Assembly: GCA_001466705.2 (NCBI GenBank)
Contig: LATX02000236.1
Location: 1-64,000, forward strand
Reading direction: 5' to 3'
DNA length: 64,000 nucleotides
Source: Moniliophthora roreri
Lineage: Eukaryota; Basidiomycota; Agaricomycetes; Agaricales; Marasmiaceae
Positions within the stretch are counted from its first letter, which is position 1. The number at the start of each line of letters is the position of its first letter. Both the position numbers and the translations under genes were made by a program. Below are positions 24,871-36,880 of the stretch, piece after piece. The notes beneath the pieces were generated by a model. That model had not been told where the DNA came from and did not search any database. It saw nothing but the letters and a program-made list of their open reading frames with translations.

Positions 24871-26680
24871 TGCAAAGCTAATTGATGTCACCATCCAGTT
24901 ATAAGGTTCATAATTGGTTCAGGTGCAATCAGGGCCAGGCTCATTGGAAGACTATCCATTGTGCCTTTCTGAAATCATCAGGTACATTGCTGGCAGTTAA
25001 GCTTGAAAGATAGTTCATTGTGAATATTCTGCAAAGTTGTTGTCAGAAGCATCTTTGTTGGTGCTGAATGCCTGCTGTATTGTATCAACAGCTGATTTTG
25101 TCTGGAATGGTTCAAGACAAATGTTCTGAATTAGTGAAAGCAGCATAGTCTGTTACATTACTTGTGTAGCAACATCTCAACCTTCTTACAGCAGAGGACT
25201 GTAGTCAGGTTAAAGTCAAGTTTGAGTTCGTTCAATGGTTGTTGAAGTTCAGAGGTCCATTCATTGTTGCTTAAACACAAGTTGATTAACTAGGTCAAGC
25301 TGAAGACTCCTGGTCTTAGCTTGAGCACTTAAATATGTACATCCACTCTTGATATCTACTATTCTAAGTATCTACCAATGAGTCCAGGAAATGATGATAA
25401 ATACCAACACAACTGGAGATCAAGAAGTAGATATAAGAAGTGTTTATCCAAAACAGTCATTAAATAATTGTAAGCAGGAAAGGGGAGCTAGAGAGGTGTA
25501 CATGTCTGATTGAGAGGGAAGCATAGACAAAGGGGAAGTAAATGAAAAACATAACATAGTCTACACACATGAGGGGTGCTATGAGACATCTTGTCCAACA
25601 CAGCATATTGTTTCAAGGTTCAACAATTCATATACTCCATCTAACTGCAAAGTGCAACAGCATCTTCAAATGCTTCATTGCAATTGCATGAGTAGTTTTT
25701 TCTCCAAAATAACCAAAATTTTCAACCTGAGCAATGTAACTCAAGATACTGTGTTGTTGTGCCTCTGACTTATTCTAGAGGACTAACCCAAGTTAAAGTG
25801 AAAATCCAGATGTGCTAACCATCACTCAGTCCATGAATTCAACCTGAGATAGCTTGCAGAAATCCATGGTGTCAACTCTTGATATTGCTGAGAGAGAGGC
25901 TCAAAAATTCAATAGATTTTGTTACATAGGTGCCATGCATAACTGATAGCACCATGATGACTCTAGGAATCAGTAAAGGCACAGACTTGGACCAGGTGAC
26001 AGCTAGACTTGTGCAGGGGGCATGGGGTTTGAGCGACAATTTGAAGGATGTTCAGAGATGACAAGGGAAGAGACAAAGAAGAAGATACCCTATTTGGGAG
26101 CCAGCAAATGTGTCGAAGACTGAATTCACATTCCTGTGGACAATATACCCTCTTCTGTCTGTCACTCCACATTCAATCCCTGAGTAATGCTCTGAGTCAT
26201 GAATCCCAACAATAATTGCAAGATCATTGCTCACCTGGTCAACTGCTTTCACATTGCTAGCTCTCATCTCTAGTACTCTTACACAATTTATGTCAGGTTG
26301 ATCTGGACTTGTGAAGATGGGTACACCACAGGTTATCATTAGCAAAAAATAACTTGGGTTGGACCGTTTTCATATCTCAGGTTGATCCAGAAATTTATCT
26401 CGAAAAGCTATCTTGGGGAGAAAATGTATTTCGCATTGCAATCGCAGATTGACTACTGAGATCTAAAGATTCTTGTCCAATTTGATCCTGGCAAAAGTGC
26501 CAATGGTGGGATTTGCAATGCAGATTAAATTGGCTTTAGTGTAGAATAGAGTGAGAAAAGGCTGCCTGCTCCCACTTTATCTTGAATGTCTGGAAGCTGG
26601 AGGTTGGAAAATAACATCAATGGGGCTCAATATCATAGGTAGCAGGCACTGCAAGAATGGCCCTTACCCCACCTGATTAT
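24871..26680. other. CpG-poor stretch without a recognisable gene
   Basis: Only short frames. Parts near 25250-25320 resemble 22590-22650 (TAACTAGGTCAAGCTGAAG), indicating dispersed repeats. Confidence 0.4.
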
Positions 26681-26737
26681 ACCTTCATGGACATAGTTGA
26701 TGTTCAAGTTGCCACGCCACTGATCATGTCTTTCCCA

Positions 26738-29681
26738 CCTATAGCAGCACTTGACACGTGACCTTGACACCTGTTAGGTACTCTTTTATGTATGTGTGAA
26801 AAGGCCCTTAGAGGCCCCATCCTTGAGATCATTTCAACCACTATTCGGCTCTCCTCCCCAGACATCAATCCCAGGATGATTCTCAAGCATCCCGAACTCC
26901 CACATCCTAGCACTGTTCCTGGTGTTTTTCGCCATGCCCCTTCCTTCCCCATGCTTTTGTAGACATTCAGCCCTGTGTTATTTGAATACATGCCTCTATG
27001 TTCATCAATTTCATGCTCTATATGACATACAGGAGTTTTCTGGAAGAACATGTCTTACATTCTGAGCCATCCTGGACTACACACGATCAATATTCATGCA
27101 TTCCAACCAAACTTAACACTAAGAGACTCTGAAAGACATCTTCCAACATAGCACTGAGTGTCATATCTACAATATTGTATGTCATCCTCACATCCTCTAG
27201 ATGGCAGGATGGTAGAAGATTGCCAAGGGCCTGCAGGCATCGAGCAATATCAAGAAATTTCAGAGATCATCTGTAGGTTAAATTTGTTCACAGGGGAAGA
27301 ATAGTATATGTCTCTGCTTTGTTTGAGTCCCAGAAGATTGTCAAAGATTGCTGGGATGCAGTCCAGATGTTGAGATCATCAAGAGGTAAGCCCAGCGATA
27401 GCGAGCACATTTGAAAAACATCTATAAGTCTTGCTTTTTAAGAGATTAACACAGTCAGACATGTCCCCCAGTGTCTGAGGCCCAAAGGATCATCAAAGAT
27501 GGCAAGGACATCATCCAGATGCTCAAGAGATGGTTGATATTGCAGAGGATGCATCATCAGATGTTAAGGTATTGTATGAAATTTACAGATGCGCTTGTGT
27601 ATATGGACATGCAGTGTGTCTGAGGGCTGAAGATAGTGAAAGATTGTCATCTGGATGCTTGAGGGATCATCATAATTGCTAAAGGTGCATCCTTGGGTGC
27701 TGGAAACTGTCAAGAGATGTTGTCTGCTCTGGCATACCTGAATTTGTAGGTGTCTGAGGGTGAGAGATGGTTGAGGATGATGAAAGATGGTGAAAGATCA
27801 TTTGCAGATCATGGGTTTGTTTAATGTGGTGCTGGACCATGCAAATGGACTGTGTCATCATGTTGCACAGAGTAGAACATGGATTTGGGATGTCAATTGC
27901 ATTGTCAAAAGATGATGCATGACAGTTAAGTTGAGGATTGTCAAGGATCATCACCAACATTAGAGTGCCAGGAGATTGTCAACCGATTAATTCAGGAATC
28001 CAGGACCAGCTAATGCAATTCAACTTCCAAGGGGAAGCAGACAGGCTTAACGGGAGAACAGGAGAATATGTGGGAGATACCCTCAGATGACTCCAGAAGG
28101 AAAAAAAACAGACATATGTTTCTCTCCCATCTGCCCCTTGCATCCCTCTCTTCCTGTCCTTCATGCTTGGAAGATAACTGGGGGGAATATACCTTCAGTA
28201 CTGAGTGCATGATGTAGCTAACTGCTGCTGTGGAGACTGACATTGAAAAGGTAAGAAAAAGCAGACTTCTGGTGACATTTGGCTTGATAACCATGTATGA
28301 AGAAGATGTCCTTGGGCTTAGATATTGTGCATTTAGCTTTAGCTACTCACCTAGTAAGACATATGTGAAAACAGGACCAGGAGGGAAGGGAATGAAAAAG
28401 TAAAAAAAAATCATGAAGGGGAGTGATCTGGATATGGTTTTACTGTATATAGTGTGGCTGACCTTCATGTTTCCCAAACTCTTACCTTTACCACTGGGTC
28501 TCAATTATACAGTAACCATTCATAAGATGCTCATACACAACATATGAGCCTTCTAGACATTTGTAGGTCTCTCCAAATGCAATTCAGAGACAACCTCATT
28601 CTGTTTCATCAGGAGAGGCCAAAGCTACTCCTTGCATAGTGAAGATTTACTTTCTGTGATAGTTATGGAGTATCTATTGAGCTGATATCAACTTAATTAC
28701 AAAACAGAGAGTGGTAGCAATAAGATATGAAGGTCCAAGGATACATAGGCAAAGAATAGAATGGTGAGTAGCGAGTGGTATTGGTAATATGAAAGGATGA
28801 CGAAGGTAGCATCATATATTGTAGGAGACAGTGTGGTGAGTGGGTGCTGAAATGATTGGATGGGCTGCTCATTGATATTGCATCACAGTCATCTGGTGCT
28901 CTTTTGCCCCTCCATCTTCATCTTGTTCATGAGAATATCCCTCACAATAGCATCCCTTCTCATACTTTTCAACTGTGTCGATCTTTTCACTCTGTCCCAA
29001 TTCCTGCTCACACCCCCCAATTCAAGATCCCATGTAATCATGTCATAGAGAGCATGTACCATGTTATTTGGGCACACGGTTTGGTTTTCTAACTTTACGT
29101 CACTCTTTACCTCCTATCACACAGATAGGCATGTCTAGACATGCAAAGTCACTAATCCTGTACAAACCCTCACTGATTGAAGGTTCTACAAGTTCTAGAA
29201 ACAAATATTAGTTGGCAATGAGGACTTGGATGCACAGTAGGCTCACTGAGTGCATAAAGTCTTGATGCAATCCAACCCCATGTGACCCAAATTATAAAGC
29301 TGTGAAAAAGCTTGCTGAGCATGTTGAAGAACCAATTGACAGGGAGAGCTTTTAATTTTGAGATAGTTTGTGTGAATGGGGGTGTGTTTTGCAAGGTAAG
29401 ATAGGGCTGAGCATCGGCAAAAGCACACAAGGATAAGACAAAGTGAAAAAAGGCCAGAAAAAGTGGGGAAAAGCAGTCAGATATGGAATAGGATGTGGGA
29501 CTGGGATGCTGAGAATACTTGAAGATTGCCTCAGGATAGATGTCAAGGGAGGAGGAGAAGGAGCAGCCAAATATTGATAAGGATCCATCTGCAGAGGGGG
29601 CCTCTAAGGGCCTTTTCACATGTACATAGAAGGATACCTAACAGGTGTCATCTATGCCATAACAAGTGCTGCCAGGGCTGG
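26738..29681. mobile_element. 2.94-kb long-TIR element with 9-bp TSD (Mutator-like)
   Basis: Inverted ends of ~90 bp (26738-26825 and 29595-29681) share AGCAGCACTTG, TGACACCTGTTAGGTA and GTGAAAAGGCCCTTAGAGGC. Flanks are TCTTTCCCA (26729-26737) and TCTTTTCCA (29682-29690). The uninterrupted paralogue at 54713-54721 reads TCTTTGCCA once, so it is an empty site. Long TIRs with 9-bp duplications are characteristic of Mutator-like elements. No transposase motif is visible and the interior is CpG-poor, so it is non-autonomous or dead. Confidence 0.7.
27310..27960. repeat. Degenerate tandem repeat inside the long-TIR element
   Basis: Four or five units of about 110-140 bp share TGTCTGAGG, AAAGAT(T/G)G and CCAGATG(C/T)T(C/T)GAG words with considerable drift. 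Minus-strand frames across it have no recognisable motif. Confidence 0.45.
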
Positions 29682-30679
29682 TCTTTTCCATATAACAACC
29701 ACTACTCCTAAGGCTTCTAATCAACCACAAGCTCAAGACCAAGCTGAAACTGTGAGTGCTAGCACAGATTCCATTACTTCAACTCTGCTCATGATGTACT
29801 AACCTTCAGCTGTAGGCTCTTTTCATAACACAAGGCCTAGTCTCCATTTCCAGAAATCATTATAGAAACAATACTGTTGTATCATGAAACTGCACTGAAA
29901 TGTCAATTACCAACTCTATGTACCTTTCTCGTCTCAGTGAAAACAGTATCCCATCTCAACAGTCCAAATCAAGTGCTTTCTGTCAGTTTGTTGGGGTAGA
30001 AAATCTGCTGCATTGGTATGTCTCTAGCTTTGGTGCACAGTTGTTGTTTAACATGTGTTACTCAGATTATCCAGCCATATTCTGAAAATGTACCTTACAT
30101 ACCATTCTGTTTAGTTTCTCCTCGTTTGCTGATGTTCTGATAGAGAAACAACGATACTGTGTGGTTCAGAACTATCTGGGTCCTGTTGGGGAATGGACTT
30201 TCTCGACGTATCCTGTACAGCATAACTCACAATAGCTGGAATTTCAATACCTTTCCAGGATGAAGACTTGCTTTTCCTTCTCCCCACAAAAGCACAAGGC
30301 ATTCCTCACTGTTCAGGATGGTGTTTTAGGTAGGTAAACTTTATCCTCCTCCCTTGGGAGTACATATGTCACTAGATAATCAAGCACTGCTTATCAAATC
30401 AGTTTATTGCCACTCTCTCCATGGCCAATGCAATTTCTGGTTCAATAACAAGTTAACAACAACTAGCAACTCATTATCTGCAACGAGAAAGCTAATACCG
30501 CCATCATTAGTTGCCTTTCAATAATTCATTCTCTTCAACTTGACTGACTCCAACTCTATAGTATTGCAACCTACATTGGTATCAAACACAACAGGAAAGC
30601 ATTACCAAATCCTATAAGACAGCAAATGTGTTCCTGCACCACCCCTTCTGACTGTCAAGCCTGCCCTTCTGGACCACTA

Positions 30680-31134
30680 TGTGATGGAGTGCAACTTTTC
30701 CTTTCTCTTTTCTTCTAAGTCCCATTATCTTATCTCTTATCTTTTATCTATTTATCCGATTACTTACCTTATTTATACAATCATAGCCACTTTTCCATAG
30801 AACATTCCATTCAACCTGGATCACCTTCTGGATCATTCTTCCATTTCCATCAGTTATTCTCGCTGAGACAGACTCCTTGTATTTATGCTTGACACTTGTA
30901 GCCTAGTTCCCCATCTTGACCTCTTGGTCATTTGGGCTAGGCAAGTATTCCTTGTATATATCTCTCAGTAGTTAAACTAACTTGGTCATTTGGGCTAGAC
31001 ATTGACTTTGTGTCTGTTGAGTTCAATGTCGTATCGACCTAGAGTCTACACCGGATCACCCCTTTCATTATCCTTTTCCTGACTCAAGTGCAGAGGGTTC
31101 TACTCACTGTGACGAGGGTCATTGTGGCATCACA
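30680..31134 (+). repeat. 5' LTR of the chromovirus
   Basis: 455 bp, TGTGATGG...GGCATCACA. It differs from the 3' LTR at 11 positions by my reading, all transitions, mostly at former CpG sites. Confidence 0.9.
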
Positions 31135-31179
31135 TTAGGTCAAGATCTCAGGTTGCACCGTCGATAGTGTACATCAACC

Positions 31180-32142
31180 TTGCATCAGCGAAGCACTCTG
31201 GCTAGAGATTGCAGAGAACGCACTCATGCCTACAACACTGAAGATAGCCAAGATGCCCACCACTACCCAACTGAGGACGAGTGGTATCCTTGTGACGAAC
31301 AACCCTGTCCAAACCAACTCCTAAATCCCTTCCATACCGACGACCCCATTGATATCTTCCAAGACCCTAGAGAATTCCCAAAAATGTCAAACACCCCTGC
31401 CAATCAACCCTCTACTGATCAACTTCTCCAAGCTCTGGTTATGAGCCAAACCAATCTGTCAAATGCAGTGACACAGATGGTTGCCAGTTTCAATCAGATG
31501 TCGCAGAACATCAGTCAGCTAGTTCAGACCAGTGCTGCAGCCGCATCAGCCTCAACCTCCTCGGATCAGAAGCCTTTCCAGAAACCTTCTGCATTCACAG
31601 GGAAGCTTGGTGGAGCCAATGCCCACCGATTTCTTGCTGCCTTTTCACTCTATGCACAGTCACAGAGGGCAGCACTCAACAGAGCCAATGCAGATGGGAC
31701 TTGGGCAAGAGAGAATGGCTTGTGGATCCATTCAGCCCTGACATTCATGCAGGACGATGCAGCTGTGTGGGCCACACCAGCTATAGAAGAGGTTGCCCAA
31801 GAGAGGCACCCCTATGACAACAGCTGGGAGGAGTTCGTCAAAGGTTTCAAGCTGAGGTTTGAGACAACGGATGAGGCAGCAGATGTGAAGGAATGGCTGC
31901 ACATGCTCTTCCAAGAGAAGCAGTCAGTGGCAGAGTATGCTGCCAAGTTCAAGGAGATCATGTCAAGGACTGGTTACTCCTCTGCTGACCTCTGTGACTG
32001 CTTCTATGAGCATATGGCATCTCGCATTAAGGATGAGCTTGTGCACACTGACCGCAAGACTGAGACCCTTGACCAGCTTATTAATGTTGCCAATGACCTG
32101 GACGTTCGTATTTGCCAACAAGAAGCTGAGAAGGCTTGCTGA
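31180..32142 (+). pseudogene. gag: Chromovirus gag (capsid region)
   Basis: 320 codons from ATG at 31180. A low-complexity N-terminal third is followed by the retrotransposon gag capsid signature: KPSAFTGKLG, then FMQDDAAVWA, WEEFVKGFKLRF and SVAEYAAKFKEI. It ends at TGA 32140-32142, just before a separate frame carrying the nucleocapsid knuckle, so gag is truncated relative to a normal gag-pol. Confidence 0.85.
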
Positions 32143-32154
32143 CCAGCGGCAGCA

Positions 32155-32415
32155 ATGACCATGCCCACTATCCCACCCCCTGCCCCTCGCCCATCGCCTG
32201 CTTCCATCACTCCCTTTGCCCCACCTGCTCATGACCCCAATGCCATGGAAGTCAATGCTACCAAGTCCAGGCTGGACTGGACCCGCATGATGGCTGGGAA
32301 GTGCTATGGGTGTGGCTCCACCCAGCATACCAAGGCAAATGGCAATTATGAACATGAGATCTGTGGTCATTGTGGTCGGGCTGGTCATCATGAAGCAGTG
32401 TGCTTTGACAAGTAG
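32155..32415 (+). pseudogene. Chromovirus nucleocapsid zinc knuckle
   Basis: The frame holds CGHCGRAGHHEAVC, a C-x2-C-x4-H-x4-C zinc knuckle (about 32365-32406), preceded by a CYGCG half-knuckle. It binds the retroelement RNA in functional relatives. It is separated from gag by a frame change and stops at 32413. Confidence 0.8.
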
Positions 32416-32769
32416 GCTGGCAGACCAAAAGCAAGAAGAGTGGCAGCATCTGAAAGCACCCCCATAGAAGTCTCAGGTCCGTCACCACCTGAACTGTCAT
32501 CACCACACCCTCTACCCCCCAACATCAATGACATGCTGACTCAACTCAACCAGCTGTCAGCCCAGTTTGCTGCCCTCAAGCAGTCTTTTTAAAACAGGTG
32601 TTGCCACCAGCTACGAATGGGGCACCCGATCACTTACTTTCTCCTTCACCATCTCCTTCTACATATGATTCAGTCTCTGCATGTACAATATCTATTCCTG
32701 TCGCCAATAAACATGATAACCATTTCCATGTACATGCAAGTCTGAGGGGAAGAAACTGAAGAAAGAAAG

Positions 32770-33410
32770 TTGTGGCAATGATAGACTCTGGAGCAACTGG
32801 CTTATTCATAAGCCAAAGTTGGGTGATGGAACACAAAGTATGGAGGCATCTTCTCAAGAAAGAGATACCTCTGTACAACATTGATGGAACCAAAAACCAT
32901 GCTGGAAGCATCTCAGAGTTTGTGTGACTGGAGCTGACTATTGGGGACTATGTGGAAGTGGTGGAGCTGTTAGTCACAGACCTGGGCCCAGAGGAGGTGA
33001 TTCTGGGTCTGCCGTGGTTAAGAAGAGTTAACCCAGACATAGACTGGAGAGCCAGGTTAATGAACATCAAAGTGGAGGAAGAGGAAGAAGTGAAAGAGGA
33101 TGGAGCTGAAGTAGAGGAGAGGTATCAAAGGATCATGGGGAATCGTAAGCAGAGGAGGAAGTGGTGGAAGGAAGGGATCCTGGAGGATACGACAGATGAG
33201 CTGTGGGTGGCAGCTGGAGTGACATATTCAGCTGAGTTAGCATATGAAGAGTCGAAGAAGAAGGAGAAGCGAAGCATGGAAGAGATTGTGCCAGCAGAGT
33301 TCCACAAGTACCGAAAGGTCTTCTCAGAGGAAGAGTCCTATCGTCTCCCAGAGCATAAGCCATATGACCACACCATTGACCTGAAACCAGATGCACCTGA
33401 GATGATCTGA
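32770..33410 (+). pseudogene. Chromovirus protease and linker to RT
   Basis: The aspartic protease core IDSGATG has its catalytic Asp codon at 32784-32786, followed by the second signature VILGLPWLR at about 33000. TGA at 32925-32927 and TGA at 33408-33410 interrupt it. Both sit where arginine CGA would be expected in relatives. Confidence 0.85.
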
Positions 33411-34200
33411 TCCAAGGTGTACCCCATGTCAGTGAATGAGCAAGGGGAGCTGGACCAATTCTTAGAGGAGAACCTGCAAAAAGGATACATCACCCCTTCC
33501 AAGTCGCCCATGGCTTCTCCAGTCTTCTTTGTGAAGAAGAAGGATGGCAAGCTGCAATTTGTACAGGATTATTGCAAGCTTAATGAGTTCACAGTCAAGA
33601 ATTGATACCCGCTCCCTCTTGCTTCTGACATTATCAACCGACTCAAAGGTGCTAAATACTTCACCAAGCTGGATGTTCGTTGGGGTTACAACAATGTTCG
33701 GATTAAGAAAGGAGACAAATGGAAGGCTGCCTTCGTCACCAACCGAGGTCTCTTCGAACCCCAGGTCATGTTCTTTGGGCTGACGAACTCTCCAGCCACC
33801 TTTCAAGCACTCATGAACTCCATCTTCGCAGACCTGATTGCCCAGGGGAAGGTTGCTGTGTATCTGGATGACATTCTCATCTACAGCACCAACCTGGAGG
33901 AGCATCATCAGACAACGCNAACGATCTCTATCTGCATCCTGAGAAATGCAAGTTTGATCAAGAGCAAGTGGAGTACTTGGGTATGGTGATCCGTGAGGGG
34001 GTGGTCAGTATGGATCCTGTCAAGGTTCGGGCAGTGAAAGAATGGGCTACCTCAAGGAATCTTCGTGAACTCTGAGGCTTCCTAGGCTTTGCCAACTTCT
34101 ACCAGCGATTCATCAAGGATTTCTCCAAGATCACACATCCTTTGAATGACTTAACCAAGAAGAACTGCCGCTGGGAGTGGGGGCACACGACAGCATCAGG
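33411..34200 (+). pseudogene. Chromovirus reverse transcriptase
   Basis: Motifs appear in order: [51 protein letters not shown] and the catalytic YLDD (33861-33872). After the N come NDLYLHPEKCKF, YLGMVI and GFLGFANFYQRFI. Stops at 33603 and 34073 fall at conserved arginines (NRYPLPL and LRGFLGF). The N at 33919 removes the roughly dozen residues usually found between HH and NDLYL. Confidence 0.9.
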
Positions 34201-34211
34201 CTTTTGAGACA

Positions 34212-34514
34212 TTGAAGGAAGCCTTCACAAAGGAACCGGTACTAGTGATGTGGGACCCTGCACAGCCAACTCAGCTGGAAGTGGATGCTTCCGGTTATGC
34301 CACAGGAGGGGTGATCCTGCAGCAGCTGGAGGATGGACTGTGGCATCCAGTGGCATACAGGTCAGAGTCGATGGCACCTGCTGAGCGGAACTATGAGATC
34401 TATGACAGGGAGATGCTTGCCATTATACAAGCCTTGGAAGACTGGCATCACTATTTGGAAGGTCTACCAGAGCCGTTCGAAATCATCACTGACCACCAGA
34501 ATCTTGAGTACTAG
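34212..34514 (+). pseudogene. Chromovirus RNase H
   Basis: VDASGYATGGVI, DREMLAIIQAL and TDHQNLEY are the three RNase H signatures in order. The frame ends at TAG 34512-34514, where relatives have the tryptophan of LEYW. Confidence 0.9.
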
Positions 34515-34649
34515 AGGACAGCTCAAGACCTGCCCCAACGACAAGCGTGATGGTCTCTATGGCTCTCACAGTTTGACTTCTGCCTGACTCACAAACCAGG
34601 CAGGACTAACACTCAGGCTGACCCTCTCTCTCGAATTCCAACCTTCCAG

Positions 34650-35699
34650 GTGACAGATGTGGAGGACAACCAAAGACAGGTTGTACTTCGTCCAGAAAGG
34701 TTCATGAGGATTGCCATAACAAGGATGAAAGGAGGAGAGCTGGAAGAGAGAATCCGTAAAGGGGTGGAGAAAGAGGCTGAAGTGCTGCAGGCAGTAGAAG
34801 AGTTAAAGAAGAAGGGTCCACGAAGGCTTATCAATGGACTGCTGGAGTGGGAGGAGGACAATGGGCTTGTATACTACAAAGGGAAGCTCTACATCCCTGC
34901 AGATAAGGGACTATGCACAGACGTGCTCAAACAGTGCCATGATGCACCAACAGCTGGACACCTGGGAGAGCATGGAACACTAGAGCAAGTGAACCGCTAC
35001 TACTGGTGGCCTGGAATGGGTGGCTTTGTCAGGAAGTATGTGCAGGGATGCGAAAGATGTCAGTAAAGCAAGCCAGCAGTACACCCAGATGCAACATTGC
35101 ACCCACATGATGTGTCTGAAGGCCCATGGAACATAGTGGGTGTGGACCTTATCACAGGGCTGCCTGAAAGCCAGGGGTATGATGCCATTATCACCTATGT
35201 TGACCTCTACAGCAAACAAGTCCATATCCTACCAACTGTGACCACTCTCGATGCTAAAGGAGTTGCAGACATACACTATCAGGAGATCTTCCATCTTTAT
35301 GGCATACCCCACAAGTTTGTGTCAGATAGAGGACCCCAATTTGCAGCTCAAGTCACATGTGCGCTCTACAAACACCTAGGAATCCAAGCAGGTCTGACAA
35401 CTGCATACCACCCATCAGCAAATGGACAGACAGAACAAGCAAACCAAGAGATTGAACAGTTCCTTCGTCTCTTTGTGAGCAAACGTCAGGATGACTGGGC
35501 AGACTGGCTCCCTACTGCAGAATTTGTACTCAACTCACAAGTTCACACAGCACATGACAAAAGCCCCTTTGAAGTTGTGTACAGGTATAGGCCTGACTTT
35601 ATCATCCCAGCAGGACAACACACAAACAAGTTCCCTGCTTTAGAGGCACGCCTTGATGACCTGAAGAAGATTCAAGAGGAGGCAGAGGCAGCATTATGA
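34650..35699 (+). pseudogene. Chromovirus integrase
   Basis: The H2C2 zinc finger runs from HDAPTAGHLG to GCERCQ and ends at TAA 35064. The catalytic core follows with Asp in VGVDLITGLP, Asp in SDRGPQFAA and Glu in NQEIEQF, the DDE triad. TGA at 35697-35699 ends the frame, again at an expected arginine. Confidence 0.9.
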
Positions 35700-35751
35700 A
35701 TGGGAAAAGAGAAGATAAAGGAGGCATACAAGGAGGGGAAGAGGAAAGCAC

Positions 35752-36336
35752 ATGAGTTCAGAAGTGGGAGACAAGGTGTGGCTTGCAGCAAAGGACATTA
35801 AAATCCATCAGGCAAGCAGAAAATTAGGCTTAAGACAACTAGGCCCCTTTGAGATGGTGGAACATATTGGTGACTTAGATTACTGCCTCAAATTACCTCC
35901 AGCAATGAAAGTCCACAATGTCTTCCACGTTAATCATTTATCACCATGGAAAGGCAATGAAGTCAATGGACAATAAGCCCCACCACCCAAAGCAGTAGAA
36001 GTGGAAGGAGAGGAAGAGCATTTAGTAGAAGAAATATTGGACAGCCGAGTGTACAGAAAGAAGTTGCAGTACTTGGTGAGATGGGAAGGATATGGTGAAG
36101 AGGAGGATAGCTGGGAGCCTGCAGAAAACGTAGAACATGCAAAGGCCAAGGTGAAGAACTTCCACAAAAAGAACCCTAATGCACCAGCCAGAGTGGCTGC
36201 GGCACTCTTCGCAACACTACCATGGCAAGAACTTAAGAACTTCATGGAGGCGACGACAGACCTTGCATGGGAGGAGGGGAAGAGAGTAGGCCTAGGTCTA
36301 TCATGGATGATAGACTCTAGGGAGGGGGTAATGTGA
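35752..36336 (+). pseudogene. Chromovirus integrase tail and chromodomain
   Basis: 35752-35976 carries the GPY/F-type module (LGPFEMVEHIGD, VFHVNHLSPW). After TAA 35974, frame 36001-36336 encodes a classical chromodomain: VEEILDSRV, LQYLVRWEGY, DSWEPAENV. The three aromatic-cage positions (Y, W, W) appear present. Confidence 0.9.
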
Positions 36337-36786
36337 TGGAGTGCAACTTTTCCTTTCTCTTTTCTTCTAAGTCCCATTATCTTATCTCTTATCTTTTATC
36401 TATTTATCCGATTACTTATCTTATTTATACAATCACAGCCACTTTTCCATAGAACATTCCATTCAACCCAGATCACCTTCCGGATCATTCTTCCATTTCC
36501 ATCAGTTATTCTCGCTGAGACAGACTCCTTGTATTTATACTTGACACTTGTAGCCTAGTTCCCCATCTTGACCTCTTGGTCATTTGGGCTAGGCAAGTAT
36601 TCCTTGTATATATCTCTCAGTAGTTAAACTAACTTGGTCATTTGGGCTAGACATTGACTTTGTGTCTGTTGAGTTCAACGTCGTATCGACCTAGAGTCTA
36701 TGCCAGATCACCCCTTTCATTATCCTTTTCCTGACTCAAGTGCAGAGGGTTCTACTCACTGTGACGAGGGTCATTGCGGCATCACA
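36332..36786 (+). repeat. 3' LTR of the chromovirus
   Basis: 455 bp and followed by CACTA. It retains more CpG sites than the 5' LTR at some positions and fewer at others. Confidence 0.9.
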
Positions 36787-36880
36787 CACTAGAGGCTTGT
36801 GCATTACAAGCTGCCTGTGGAGACAATGTCAATGGCACAGTTCATGTTATCAGCTGTGCTCCCCAAATGGTCACCAGCTC

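Larger units (their letters stand above)
26681..30445 (+). pseudogene. ITTT-family gene fragment, CpG-decayed, split by a transposon
   Basis: Segments 26681-26737 and 29682-30445 together match 54664-55460 on the same strand. The frame ITTTTPKASN...AQDQAETV (about 29691-29754) ends at a GTGAGT donor with an acceptor ~55 nt later, as in the other copies. A 2.94-kb element interrupts it. More than twenty CpG sites of the 54.7-kb copy are TpG or CpA here. The family is unknown; other members lie at 44.4, 46.2, 51.1, 54.6, 60.1 and 60.8 kb. Confidence 0.7.
30680..36786 (+). mobile_element. Full-length Ty3/gypsy chromovirus, inactive
   Basis: Two 455-bp LTRs (30680-31134 and 36332-36786), both TG...CA, flank a gag-pol body ending in a chromodomain. 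Both sides carry the 5-bp duplication CACTA (30675-30679 and 36787-36791). The polypurine tract AGGGAGGGGG lies at 36319-36328. The LTR-adjacent bases after 31134 do not begin with TGG, so a standard tRNA primer site is not evident and self-priming is possible. Domain order is gag, zinc knuckle, protease, RT, RNase H, integrase, chromodomain. Many in-frame stops, mostly CGA to TGA, and a gap at 33919 make it non-functional. Chromodomains of this class direct integration to marked heterochromatin, which fits the repeat island around it. Confidence 0.95.

Noticed and set aside
28856..29619. 78- to 149-codon frames inside the 2.94-kb element
   Set aside because: No motif, no paralogue and biased composition; not called as transposase or captured gene.
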